Of a DNA stretch of 64,000 bases, positions 9,025 through 18,081 are shown piece by piece. How positions within the stretch are numbered: position 1 is the first letter of the stretch; each line of letters opens with the position of its first letter. The DNA comes from Saccharomycodes ludwigii (lineage: Eukaryota; Ascomycota; Saccharomycetes; Saccharomycodales; Saccharomycodaceae): contig NC_060203.1 in the NCBI RefSeq assembly GCF_020623625.1, positions 496,001 through 560,000 on the forward strand, in the 5' to 3' direction. The notes below the pieces were generated by a model. The model had not been told where the DNA came from. It saw nothing but the letters and a program-made list of their open reading frames with translations, and made no database searches. Both the position numbers and the translations under genes were made by a program.

Positions 9025-10100
9025 AGCCAATATTTCTATCGACTGATACCACCAATACCACAAACAACAATAATGATAATTTACGACATGAATCCTCTGG
9101 AACTTTGCAAAATTTAATAAATAAAGACATTAGTATAGAAACATCACAAAATGGACTGCATGGTGGTAATCCTGGTCAAACAATTGTTCGATCATCAAAT
9201 GATACAATCCAACAGAGTAACGGCAATTTAAATGATAACAGCAGTGAAAAAAACAGTGACAAATTTCCAGCAACATCACAGAATGAAAAAGAAAATAATA
9301 TAGAGCAGAGCTCGGTATTATCACTTCAAGCTGATTCTTTATCTCGAACAACGACAAGAACAACAACAACAATAAATAATGAAATTAATTTTTTTGATGT
9401 ATCAAATAATAATAATAATAACAACAAGAGCCTAAAAAATAAGCCAGCATCGTATAAAGAAATCGATAGCGACAAAAAGGACAAAAATGAAAAACAGAAT
9501 AACGAGAGTGGTGGCACTAATATTAATGGAAGTTCCACCAAATCAACTGCATTTTCTGGAGGAAGCATTCTGGGTGTAGGAGGAGGTAATGTTAATAACA
9601 ATCATTATGTTACTAGTGTTCACACTTCTGAAAAAAATGGAAGTCCAGTATTTCCCACACCAATATACTCTGATAGAAACCAAACTGATAATAGTGATAA
9701 TAAGGGTAATGATAGTGATAGAAACAATGAAACGGTCAAGAATAGTCATAATGTTGTTTTAGACGCAATTATGAAGACATATGGAAGGGAAAACGTCAAT
9801 GTTTCAACTAATCCTAATAACAACAACAAAAATGTTCCCTCTCAATCCCAATCATTCACTATATCGGATAATAGGCTAAGAAACTTGGACACAAATGGAA
9901 GGAGGAGAAAAAAAGAAGTTTCTGTTTTTATACCAAGAAAGGATTATACCAGTATAATTCCCCAAAAGAGATTTTCGAGTGATGGTAATATAAACAGCAG
10001 AAATGATGGTAATAATAATAGTGAAATCAACGGTAATAATAAGAACATTAATGCCAATAGCAATATAGATGATGTTGTAATTGATTTAACTGATGATTAA
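9003..10100 (+). CDS. SIZ1: SIZ-type SUMO E3 ligase, C-terminal part in the -1 frame
   Basis: This frame is open from within the poly-A run and codes about 365 residues if entered by -1 slippage at 9003 (from its first ATG at 9018 it gives 360). The sequence is Asn/Ser/Asp-rich and mostly disordered, as in Siz1 C-termini. It ends in DDVVIDLTDD, a textbook SUMO-interacting motif with acidic flank right at the C-terminus. A basic patch (RRRKKEVSVFIPRKDY) lies about 70 residues before the end. The ATG at 9018 overlaps the TGA of the upstream frame, but yeast does not normally reinitiate after a long ORF. I therefore read this as the missing C-terminal third of the SIZ protein, not an independent gene. 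Confidence 0.75.
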   Translation, partial: QQQNPMREPIFLSTDTTNTTNNNNDNLRHESSGTLQNLINKDISIETSQNGLHGGNPGQTIVRSSNDTIQQSNGNLNDNSSEKNSDKFPATSQNEKENNIEQSSVLSLQADSLSRTTTRTTTTINNEINFFDVSNNNNNNNKSLKNKPASYKEIDSDKKDKNEKQNNESGGTNINGSSTKSTAFSGGSILGVGGGNVNNNHYVTSVHTSEKNGSPVFPTPIYSDRNQTDNSDNKGNDSDRNNETVKNSHNVVLDAIMKTYGRENVNVSTNPNNNNKNVPSQSQSFTISDNRLRNLDTNGRRRKKEVSVFIPRKDYTSIIPQKRFSSDGNINSRNDGNNNSEINGNNKNINANSNIDDVVIDLTDD

Positions 10101-10410
10101 AGAAATGTCTTATTGATTTTTACATTTGTTTGTAATAAAAACTGGGGGAAAGTATATAATAATATATCCTTAATGGCAACTATGATGATAGAAATAACAT
10201 TAACAACCCTGCATGGCATATGAAACTATTTGATACACCCTATAAATGATATAAGACTTTTGTAGATATAAGTAACGACTGCGAAGTGTATGTACATTAG
10301 GTTACAATAATAATGGCAATTTGGAAATTAAAGGGTAAATATAAACCAATAAGTGTTCAAGCGTTTGTTTATAAAAATGTATTAACAATATTAGCTAATA
10401 TATCTGAGAG
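10101..10410. other. Convergent intergenic region SIZ1 / STE14
   Basis: 310 bp between two convergent stop codons. AT-rich; no gene or clear RNA seen. It must hold both 3' ends. Confidence 0.5.
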
Positions 10411-11253
10411 TCAGTTAATGAATGGAATACCAACACCAACGTTTTGTTTGTATAATTTATAATCTTCACCGAAAAATTCTAGTAAATATTTTTCTTCATA
10501 CGAAATCCTATGTGAAAAAAAATTCCATAATACTATGGCAAAGGCAACAGTAGAAATAGGGTTGAAGCAAATAACTTCCAAGCCTATAGCAAACCAGAAA
10601 AATCCACAGTAACTTGGATGACGACTATAACTGTATATTCCCTTGGTCACTAACTCATGGTCAGCTAATCTCTCACGTTTAACTAAATGACTAAAAGACT
10701 TTCCACAGGTAATCAATGCTAAGGATCTAACTATTTGACCGAAGATAACCAAGATTAAACCCAGACTAAAAACGATCTTGTTTACGGTGGAAAATGAAAT
10801 TAATTTCCAGCTGGAAGGAGTAAGCCATACTTCTAATATGAATTCAGCAAGGGCCAAAGAATGAGCATAAAAGTATCCGGTCCCGTTATTTAATAAAAAC
10901 GAATCGTTGTTAACCTTTCCTGGGTTAAATTTAGAGGTAAGGTAAAATTCTAGAAAATGAAATATAGCGAGAAAAATGATGTAGCAAATCAAGTTGGTAT
11001 ACTTAAATCTTGGTAGTAATCCTAATGAGTAACCTAATAAAATTCCCAAAAAAAATGAAGTTTTTGATATTATATCCAGAGCATTGAATTTTATATCTGG
11101 ATACGGTTTTCCATCAATAATTACAGGTAAATCATTTTGATACTCCTTGTGTTGCTCTGCACTATTTGAATCTGATGCTGTTTTCGTCATTTTATCTTTT
11201 TTTTTTCCCCCTTTTGTGAATATAATGATTTTTCTAATGGTATCTTCTTTCAA
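10411..11253 (-). CDS. STE14: Protein-S-isoprenylcysteine O-methyltransferase Ste14
   Basis: ER membrane enzyme that methylates the C-terminal prenylcysteine of CaaX proteins (a-factor, Ras, and probably the CaaX protein Gis4 in this window). The C-terminal ICMT signature is intact: YSRHPSYCGFFW with RHPSY at 211-215, then the EEKYLLEFFG segment and a final VGVGIPFIN, which is almost identical to the S. cerevisiae end. Several hydrophobic segments (about 62-80, 85-105, 160-178, 214-245) fit the six-span topology. The annotated start gives 280 residues versus 239 in S. cerevisiae. Met22 (nt 11190) would give 259 and removes a basic leader, so the true start is uncertain. In S. cerevisiae YDR410C follows SIZ1 (YDR409W) as here. 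Confidence 0.96.
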   Translation of the reverse strand: MKEDTIRKIIIFTKGGKKKDKMTKTASDSNSAEQHKEYQNDLPVIIDGKPYPDIKFNALDIISKTSFFLGILLGYSLGLLPRFKYTNLICYIIFLAIFHFLEFYLTSKFNPGKVNNDSFLLNNGTGYFYAHSLALAEFILEVWLTPSSWKLISFSTVNKIVFSLGLILVIFGQIVRSLALITCGKSFSHLVKRERLADHELVTKGIYSYSRHPSYCGFFWFAIGLEVICFNPISTVAFAIVLWNFFSHRISYEEKYLLEFFGEDYKLYKQNVGVGIPFIN

Positions 11254-11701
11254 GTTTGTAATAATGATAATAAGATTAGCTCTTATACATTTGATGATAT
11301 TATAGTAGTTTTTTATTCTTTATATAGAATTATGATGCTGATTAAAAAAAAAAAAAAAGAAAAAAGAAAAAGAAAAAGAAAAAGAAAAGAAAAAAAAAAA
11401 AAAAAGGAAGAGCGAGTTAAAAAAATTCCTAAAGTGGATATAATAAAGATATTAGAAACTAATGAATACATAATATCAAAACAAACTATTTAAATAGCTG
11501 TACAATTTAGATTTCGAAGATTCTATGAATAGCAGAGCAAACCTGATATCTAAAATGGCTAAACCCTCAAAACTGTAACGGCATTCACTCTAATGCAAAA
11601 AGAAAGCAGTATGGGCATTGTCTTCTGTATCAAATCGCACATTATTTATCAGAAAGAGAAAAAAATAAAATAAAAATATCCTCTTGTCCGGATTATCCGA
11701 A
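11254..11701. other. Intergenic STE14 / VPS71
   Basis: 448 bp upstream of STE14 and downstream of VPS71. It contains an A/G-rich purine tract at about 11345-11405 built from GAAAAA units. No gene seen. Confidence 0.5.
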
Positions 11702-12637
11702 TTACCGACCACATCTGGTTTCCATATGTAACTCATAACATTTCAACTTGCTACAAATTTTGGTTTGACAGAGCTTACACTGACTTAAATTATTGTTATC
11801 TCCACATATTGAGCAAATATGCATTAAGCTTAGCACTTTAAAGTATTTTTTGTTATAAACATTTGAACAAATGATTTTAAAATTGAGCCGGTCTAATCCA
11901 TCTAAGTACGAATATAAAGTTCTCTTTGAAATCAATATTCTCTTTAAAGAAGGACTGCTTTTACTATTATTAATGCCAGGGCCCCTTGTATTTTTCCTCT
12001 TTTTCCTATTATTGTCAACGTTCACGGAAAGTGTATCACTTTTGGTAGTGTTTGTTAAAAACAGTGTTGATGGTTTTGTACAATTATATAGAAGGTGTAA
12101 GTTCTTCGGTATATCATATTTTTTAGCTATTAATCTCTTGGATTCACTAATTCCACCTCTTTCATTACTATTACTGTTTAGGATTGTGAAGTTACTATTA
12201 TGAATAGTAGTACCGTCTCTACCATTGCCTAATGTCAAACTCGTTTTATTATCTATTTGATCTCTACTCAACCCAGTTAACGCACTTAATAATTGTGGTA
12301 CATATTTGATATCGCTATAGTTTTCGGTGTCCAACTCTAAAAATCTTCTATTTGAACTTAAAACATTCTGTAAATTATAAGAATTGTTTTTAGCCTCTGT
12401 AGCTTGATTTTCAACATCGTCGTAAGAATCGTTGTCAGTTTCATTATTACGTTTGTTGTATATTTGTGCTTCCATACCAGCCAAGGAATAATTAATTCTT
12501 TTAGCTTGTCTACTGTTCTTTTGTTCATTATTTTTATCGTTACTGTGTCTTTTGGAAACCCTTCCGTAGTTAGATGATTCTAAGCTTGAAAAATATAGAT
12601 TAGGATCATAGGTCTTTTTATTGATTTCTTCTATCAT
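11702..12637 (-). CDS. VPS71: SWR1 complex subunit Vps71/Swc6 (zf-HIT)
   Basis: This matches Vps71/Swc6, a subunit of the SWR1 remodeller that deposits H2A.Z. The diagnostic part is the C-terminal HIT zinc finger with Cys275, Cys278, Cys287, Cys290, Cys295, Cys300, His304 and Cys309, ending in CGR. It is preceded by the conserved RTLYSYLDGLDRLNF helix. The N-terminal two-thirds is Asn/Ser-rich and poorly structured. The length of 311 compares with 280 in S. cerevisiae. In S. cerevisiae VPS71 (YML041C) is next to CAT2 (YML042W), also the next gene here, which supports the assignment over the other HIT-finger proteins Hit1 and Bcd1. Confidence 0.85.
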   Translation of the reverse strand: MIEEINKKTYDPNLYFSSLESSNYGRVSKRHSNDKNNEQKNSRQAKRINYSLAGMEAQIYNKRNNETDNDSYDDVENQATEAKNNSYNLQNVLSSNRRFLELDTENYSDIKYVPQLLSALTGLSRDQIDNKTSLTLGNGRDGTTIHNSNFTILNSNSNERGGISESKRLIAKKYDIPKNLHLLYNCTKPSTLFLTNTTKSDTLSVNVDNNRKKRKNTRGPGINNSKSSPSLKRILISKRTLYSYLDGLDRLNFKIICSNVYNKKYFKVLSLMHICSICGDNNNLSQCKLCQTKICSKLKCYELHMETRCGR

Positions 12638-12935
12638 TTCTTTTTCTTTTTTTTTTTTTTTTTTTTTTGTAACTTGCTGAATGGTTTTGATTTTGTTAAG
12701 TAAATCAACAAATACGATGATACTTAGTACGGTGGTATATATATATGTATATTTATAGTTATATTTTTTTTTTTTTTTTTTTTGTTAGAAAAAAAAATAT
12801 ATTAGGATAGTGCGAATAAATTTTGTATAATAAAAAGTTGACTAAATAATGAAAAATAGGAACAAAAAGGGAAAAAAAAAAAAAGGGAAAAAAAAAAATA
12901 TATATATATATATATATAATAGTAAATAATAATGA

Positions 12936-15158
12936 TCATATCTTATTTAAAATCTCAAATAATTCATTAGCAGACTCACTTAAATAATAATGTAACTTAT
13001 TAACGTCAATCTTACTTTTTAAAGGTTTAGTAACAATATTAATATGTAACCAATCTTCATTAATCATATAAGCTAAGCCAACTCCATTATCATCAACTTC
13101 AGACCACCCATATCCCTCAAAGCATTCGCTACTCAATTGACTAGTGGATACATACCAGGTACTAGAATAGTTAAATAATGAGTCCTGAAACAATTTTGGA
13201 ACTTGAGAACCATCATCAATCATATTTTTCAAACCGAAAAAATGCCTATCAATGCCTTGGCCATTACTACTCAATTTTGAATATTCAGAATGAGAATTGA
13301 TTGATTTGTGCAAGCTATCTAATTTTTCTTGATGTGTTGAAGTACTTTGACACCACGTTTTAACAAATTCGTGCGACTCCGGGGTTACGGATCTAATAGT
13401 TTCAGTTCTACCTTTGAAAAATTTCCTTGTAGATGCAGCTTCGTAAGTGGGCAACTGTCTCCCTACCAATTTATAAATTGCAAGTTGAATAACTTGTTGA
13501 ATAAAACTATCCGGTGAAATTTTCCAATTTTGCTTAATAATTTTTTTACCAAACCTATTGTAATGCCAAACTTTTAAATCATGTTCGCTGACATTTTTAT
13601 CAAAAGTTTGTTTGCCCAAATCTATATATTTCTGAATGTTTGGCGTTATCATAAAAGGTAATTTCACTGGTTGAGTGTTTTCCTTATATATTGATAAATT
13701 ATTATCGTTGTGATATTTAACCAAATCTTCGATGTAGTTCACTTCATTATCAATGTCTTTGGACATTTTCTTCCAAATATATTCATTTAACAATAATGTT
13801 GGCATTCCATCCATTTTAGAATGTTCAGCTAGACATCCAGATGTACCATTTTTACACACTATAAATTGTAAAGGTTTATCGTTGAATCTATTGATACCGT
13901 CACCGTGCCAGCTGTTACGTGATTTTTCCTCCAAAGTAACTGGCTCGTTAGATTCATCTAAGCAAACGACAAACATAGATTTTTGTATTTCTTCCAAAGA
14001 GTTTTTATTAATTGGATTGTTTTGTGTTAATTCTGCGTAAGCTTTGCGCCAAATATTTCTAGCCAAATAAGTCAACGAGCCAATTCCAGATGTCTGATTA
14101 GTGGCGTCACAAGTTCCAGTTGAAATTATATTCATTAATTGATAAAAAATTTCATGTCTTTTAACAAAAGTGTTATTTAAATGGTCATAAACATTAATTT
14201 TGTAAAAGTTGCCTTTGTAACAAACAATAATGAATCCATTCTCGAAAATAGAATGAAAAACATTGGAATCTTGGTTCATCTCCCCATTTTTATAAGGTAC
14301 CCTGCAGTTATTAAACATCATATGGAAACTATTATTACATAACTTGCCAATAAATTTTGTTGGATTTGGTTGTATTTTTTCAAACTGGTTTTTGGATACA
14401 AATTCCAAAACATTTTCAATTAATAGAGTTGCCTTGAACAACATATTGTTTTCAATTAATTTGTGAGGTAATGGTTTGTGACAGTAAAAATAGGAAACAT
14501 AAGGAACAATGGGGGCATCGTATTGCAAATAACCTTGGTTGTCCCAAAGCTCATTCAACCAATTATTATTATTGATACTGCTAACGCAATTATTTTTATA
14601 TTTGAGTAATTTTTTTTGTAATATAGGGCCTTCATTCTTTTCAAAATCTTTAACTAAATCAATTTGCTGGAACCATTCTTCGTTACTAGAAACAAACGGT
14701 TTGATCGTTTCCAAGTATTTAGTTAAAGTTTTTTCTAAAGAGGGAATTGGTAAATCTGGTAAATCTGATTGGTGTTTGAATGTAATTTTATGTTCATCTT
14801 TGGTAGCAAATTTGTTTTGATAGTATTCATTGGGATATTTTGCATAGTATACTGCCCCGCTTAATCCAAGTGGATACTTTTTTTTTTTTAAATCTGTTTG
14901 TATCTTGGCAGTTGTATAATCGCTGGTAGATGATAAATACTTCTTTTGACTGATAACCAAGCAGGAACGTCCATGATAATGAGAAGTGATAAATCTTTTA
15001 TCATTTCTCCAAAAATGATTGCTAAAATAACGTCTGGTGAATAGCATTGAACTAAGTAGATGTGACATTCTTTGCTTGTTAACAAATAAACGAGTAAAAA
15101 CATTACTACTGATCGTATGGTTACTATTACCAGTAAATAAAAACTTTAATTGTGACAT
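12936..15158 (-). CDS. CAT2: Carnitine O-acetyltransferase, Cat2-type
   Basis: Transfers acetyl groups between CoA and carnitine so that acetyl units can enter mitochondria. A choline/carnitine acyltransferase fold spans about residues 100-740. The catalytic His446 lies in AEHSKMDGMP, and C-terminal STSQ and ECFEGYGWSEVDDNGVGLAY segments bind CoA and carnitine. The first ~90 residues are basic, Ser-rich and lack acids, a mitochondrial presequence. In-frame Met31 (nt 15068) could give a shorter form that still looks presequence-like. S. cerevisiae Cat2 (670 residues) has dual targeting and ends in the peroxisomal tripeptide AKL. This protein ends in LNKI and has no such signal. Neighbouring VPS71 matches the YML041C-YML042W pair, though here the genes are tandem and not convergent. 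Confidence 0.88.
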   Translation of the reverse strand: MSQLKFLFTGNSNHTISSNVFTRLFVNKQRMSHLLSSMLFTRRYFSNHFWRNDKRFITSHYHGRSCLVISQKKYLSSTSDYTTAKIQTDLKKKKYPLGLSGAVYYAKYPNEYYQNKFATKDEHKITFKHQSDLPDLPIPSLEKTLTKYLETIKPFVSSNEEWFQQIDLVKDFEKNEGPILQKKLLKYKNNCVSSINNNNWLNELWDNQGYLQYDAPIVPYVSYFYCHKPLPHKLIENNMLFKATLLIENVLEFVSKNQFEKIQPNPTKFIGKLCNNSFHMMFNNCRVPYKNGEMNQDSNVFHSIFENGFIIVCYKGNFYKINVYDHLNNTFVKRHEIFYQLMNIISTGTCDATNQTSGIGSLTYLARNIWRKAYAELTQNNPINKNSLEEIQKSMFVVCLDESNEPVTLEEKSRNSWHGDGINRFNDKPLQFIVCKNGTSGCLAEHSKMDGMPTLLLNEYIWKKMSKDIDNEVNYIEDLVKYHNDNNLSIYKENTQPVKLPFMITPNIQKYIDLGKQTFDKNVSEHDLKVWHYNRFGKKIIKQNWKISPDSFIQQVIQLAIYKLVGRQLPTYEAASTRKFFKGRTETIRSVTPESHEFVKTWCQSTSTHQEKLDSLHKSINSHSEYSKLSSNGQGIDRHFFGLKNMIDDGSQVPKLFQDSLFNYSSTWYVSTSQLSSECFEGYGWSEVDDNGVGLAYMINEDWLHINIVTKPLKSKIDVNKLHYYLSESANELFEILNKI

Positions 15159-15669
15159 ATGTATATATATATTTATTGCTCTTACTTGTTCTGGTGCTTA
15201 GGTATTTGTATGTAATGAAAAGTTCCCTGTATGGGAAAGGGAAAGAATAAAGTATTTATTAATAGTATATCAAAATTGAGCATATTAAATCTTTTTTATT
15301 TACTTATTTATATATATAAGAATGTTTGGATGATAATAAATTAATTTTTTTTTTTTTTTTTTCTGTGGAGACGAACGGCTGAACTTGACAATTTATAAAC
15401 TGGATGAATCATTCAATTTTTTATTTTTTTTTTTTCTTTCCTAAAAAACAAATCAATTTTATAAACAATAATATTAAGATTTGTTGCAAGTAAAATGAAG
15501 TAATAAAATCTGGAGGAACGAAACCTATTTGTCTATTTTTCAGTTGTCATTCAAAATTCAATTAAAATCAGAAAAAGGAAAAAAAAAAAAAATAAAAATA
15601 AATAAAAATAAAATTGGAGATGATTGGAGAGATTAACACAGAAAATAACATATACCGTAGCAAATCATT
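15159..15669. other. Intergenic CAT2 / DFM1
   Basis: 511 bp upstream of CAT2 and downstream of DFM1. AT-rich with T-runs near 15346-15362 and an A-run near 15580-15610. No gene seen; the small frame at 15633-15827 only shadows DFM1. Confidence 0.5.
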
Positions 15670-16563
15670 TCAATCACGTTTTGTACCCAGTCTTTGACCT
15701 CTCCCTTTAAATGAATTTGATCCATAAAAGTGATTTTTACTACGAGTGCTATTGGTATTATTCCTACTATTATCAAACAGATTACTAAACCAAGTTGGTA
15801 CAAACCCATTACCAAAATTATACCCATAATCCTCGTTAGAAATAGTATTTGGAACGAAAATATTAACTAGGTAAGCTTTCTTGTTGTTAGTGTTGTTACC
15901 GCTTCTCAATCTACCACCATTTCTTCTTTCACCATTGATGTTATTTCTACCATCTATTTTCAAAATATGTTTTAGTAAAAACCCATATAATGGTCCCATG
16001 GATTTAGTAGCTATACAGTTATAAATATACGCGCTAATTAACCCTAAAATACCGCTAGATTGAACAGATGTGCCTGGTCCAAAAATAAGGTTTATCCCTA
16101 ATTCAATGATTGGAACGTATTTAGCGCTAACTGGTAGTAACCCCATATATCTAATTTCTTGGTATCTATTGATAATACTCCAGGTGTAACTCAAAGCCAT
16201 TTGTAGGCTGGGTTCAAACACCCAAACTTTATCATTACAATAAAAAGTTAACAATATAATTAGACTAAAGTTGAAGAACAAATAATATACATACTTGTGC
16301 AAGTTTCCTAAGGTCAATTCAATTGATGATGAATGCACATATGTAGAATATATTTTCATTAAATAATTTAGAGGGGGTTGGCCTGGAGTTAGTAATATCA
16401 TTGAAGTTATTGGTCTCCATAGATGTCTTGTTAAAAATGGCTGGAATTTATAAAAAAACAACATATGCATCGGAATAATGTTCCAAATGCTCAATAGAGA
16501 TAGGGCAGTGGAACTTAATATTAAGGTTTTTGTAATAGGTGGAATACTACTGAAATCAGACAT
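15670..16563 (-). CDS. DFM1: Derlin-family ER protein Dfm1
   Basis: A rhomboid pseudoprotease of the ER membrane that retrotranslocates membrane substrates in ERAD and recruits Cdc48. It has five to six hydrophobic segments (first at about 11-30). The derlin WR motif is present as Trp49-Arg50 in the first loop (HLWRPITS). The C-terminal tail carries a Cdc48-binding SHP box FKGRGQRLG at 285-293. The length of 297 is shorter than S. cerevisiae Dfm1 (341). Only this one clear SHP box is visible, though NYNFGNGF-like sequence upstream (YGYNFGNGFVPTW) may be a weak second one. It follows the YDR410C-YDR411C order once VPS71 and CAT2 are discounted. Confidence 0.92.
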   Translation of the reverse strand: MSDFSSIPPITKTLILSSTALSLLSIWNIIPMHMLFFYKFQPFLTRHLWRPITSMILLTPGQPPLNYLMKIYSTYVHSSSIELTLGNLHKYVYYLFFNFSLIILLTFYCNDKVWVFEPSLQMALSYTWSIINRYQEIRYMGLLPVSAKYVPIIELGINLIFGPGTSVQSSGILGLISAYIYNCIATKSMGPLYGFLLKHILKIDGRNNINGERRNGGRLRSGNNTNNKKAYLVNIFVPNTISNEDYGYNFGNGFVPTWFSNLFDNSRNNTNSTRSKNHFYGSNSFKGRGQRLGTKRD

Positions 16564-16569
16564 TATTTA

Positions 16570-16601
<32 letters not shown>

Positions 16602-17178
16602 GGAATTCAAATAGATATGCTTTGAAATTGTAGATTTTTAATTTTTTTTTATTTGGTTTTAATTATTAATTTGTGTATACTGTTTTAAAATATTTTCTTA
16701 TTGAAAAACATTAATTGTAACTAATAATTTTGGTTTAGCGACGTGTTCCTATTTTTAAGACACCATTTTGAGATATTTTTCAAATTAAAAAAATAAAAAA
16801 AAAAATAAAAAAAAAAAAAAAAGGTTTACCGAAGACGTACTATTTCCGAATGTCCAAGGAAATAGCTATAGGAAGTTGTTTTTAGTTTTCTTATTTTATT
16901 TCTTTTTTATTTTTTTTCTCTTTTTTAATTTACTTTCAGTCGTTTCTTTTTTTTTTTTTTTTTTTTTTTCATTTTTTCATTTTTTGTACTATGAGTTAAA
17001 TAAATAAATGTGTCCCTGGCAGTGAATTATTAGCTACATTTTGCATGTAGAGTGGTGTTATATCAAACGATGCTAAGAATGAATCCTAAAAAATATTAAA
17101 ACTATATAAACAAATCCAATATACATACATATTGAAATATAAGATAAAGGAAAAGAAAAAGAAAAAGAAAACAAACCA
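16564..17178. promoter_or_regulatory. Divergent DFM1 / RRP17 promoter region
   Basis: 615 bp with long T-runs (about 16569-16598 and 16948-16969), A-runs near 16784-16821 and an AAAAAG repeat just before RRP17. No PAC (GCGATGAG) motif was found although RRP17 is a ribosome-biogenesis gene. Confidence 0.5.
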
Positions 17179-17946
17179 ATGACGTCGGCACATCATCAAA
17201 AGTTACGTACCAATAGAGAAATCTTAACAAGTGGTAAAAGTTATGTTAGTAAAAAAAAGAAATCGCATTCAGTAGAAGAGGTTTTGTTTGATAAAGACTC
17301 AAGATTGGATTTTCTAACTGGGTTTCACAAGAGAAAAGTAGAAAGACAGAAAAAAGCCCAAGATTTCATTAAAGAACAGGAACGCCAGATGAGAATTGAA
17401 GAAAGAAAAAGAGTTAGAGATGAGAGAAAAAAAGATATGGAGGGACAACTAATAAAGTTAAAAGAGTCTATGAAAGAGGTTGGTGATTATGTAGGAAGTG
17501 ACAATGAAAATGATATTGATAGTAAGGAAGAGGAGGAGGAGGAGGAGTGGAATGGTTTTGATGAGGAGGAAGAAAGCGTGGACAAAGAAAATAAAAACAG
17601 CACTGACGAAGAAGGTAATATTAAACCTATTTTAAGAAGAAAAACGGCCGAAGAAACACTAAATTTTGAAGACGAAACTCAAGTAGAGATTGAAAGTTTA
17701 GAACCTAATGAAAATTTTGAATTTTTAGCAAAATTAAATCATGTCAAACTGGAAAAATCGGAAAAGGTTTTAAATGATAGTATAAATAGGGCTAAGAAGT
17801 ATGCTAAATTTTTAGGTATTGAAGACACTACCAACAAAACAAATAGCAACAAAGTATCTAAAAAGAAAAAGAAATTTAGATATTTAACCAAAAATGAAAG
17901 AAGAGAAAACCAAAGAAAAGCCAATAGGAATAAATATAGAAAATAA
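17179..17946 (+). CDS. RRP17: Ribosome biogenesis factor Rrp17 (Nop25/NOL12 family)
   Basis: A nucleolar pre-60S factor described in S. cerevisiae as a 5'-3' exonuclease acting on the 5' end of 5.8S/27S pre-rRNA. The conserved family core is the N-terminal block FDKDSRLDFLTGFHKRKVER (about residues 49-68). It is followed by a long charged coiled-coil (about 68-110), an acidic stretch (DSKEEEEEEEW) and a very basic C-terminus (KKKKKFRYLTKNERRENQRK). The length of 255 compares with 235 in S. cerevisiae. The order DFM1-RRP17-ERD1 and all orientations match YDR411C-YDR412W-YDR414C. Confidence 0.93.
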   Translation: MTSAHHQKLRTNREILTSGKSYVSKKKKSHSVEEVLFDKDSRLDFLTGFHKRKVERQKKAQDFIKEQERQMRIEERKRVRDERKKDMEGQLIKLKESMKEVGDYVGSDNENDIDSKEEEEEEEWNGFDEEEESVDKENKNSTDEEGNIKPILRRKTAEETLNFEDETQVEIESLEPNENFEFLAKLNHVKLEKSEKVLNDSINRAKKYAKFLGIEDTTNKTNSNKVSKKKKKFRYLTKNERRENQRKANRNKYRK

Positions 17947-18081
17947 ATTAATAGCATACATTTATATTTATTTGTAAAAACTATTTTTTTTTTATTATTA
18001 AAAAAAAAAAAAAAAAAAAATAATAATAATTAACTAATTAATTAATTATAATACATATATATATATATGATACAAGTTTTC
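17947..18081. other. Short convergent gap RRP17 / ERD1
   Basis: Only 135 bp separate the convergent stop codons. The gap holds an A-run (about 18000-18020), TTAATTAATTAA and a TATATA tract, which would serve as shared 3'-end signals. Confidence 0.5.

Noticed and set aside
9018-10100. Second SIZ frame as an independent gene started by the ATG in the ATGA overlap
   Set aside because: Reinitiation after a 641-codon ORF is not normal in yeast, there is no room for a promoter, and the sequence has the character of a Siz1 tail. Slippage or an indel explains it better.
11345-11405. GAAAAA-type purine tract as a telomere-like or transposon end
   Set aside because: It is an irregular A/G simple repeat of the kind found before many genes here, with no terminal repeats or coding remains.
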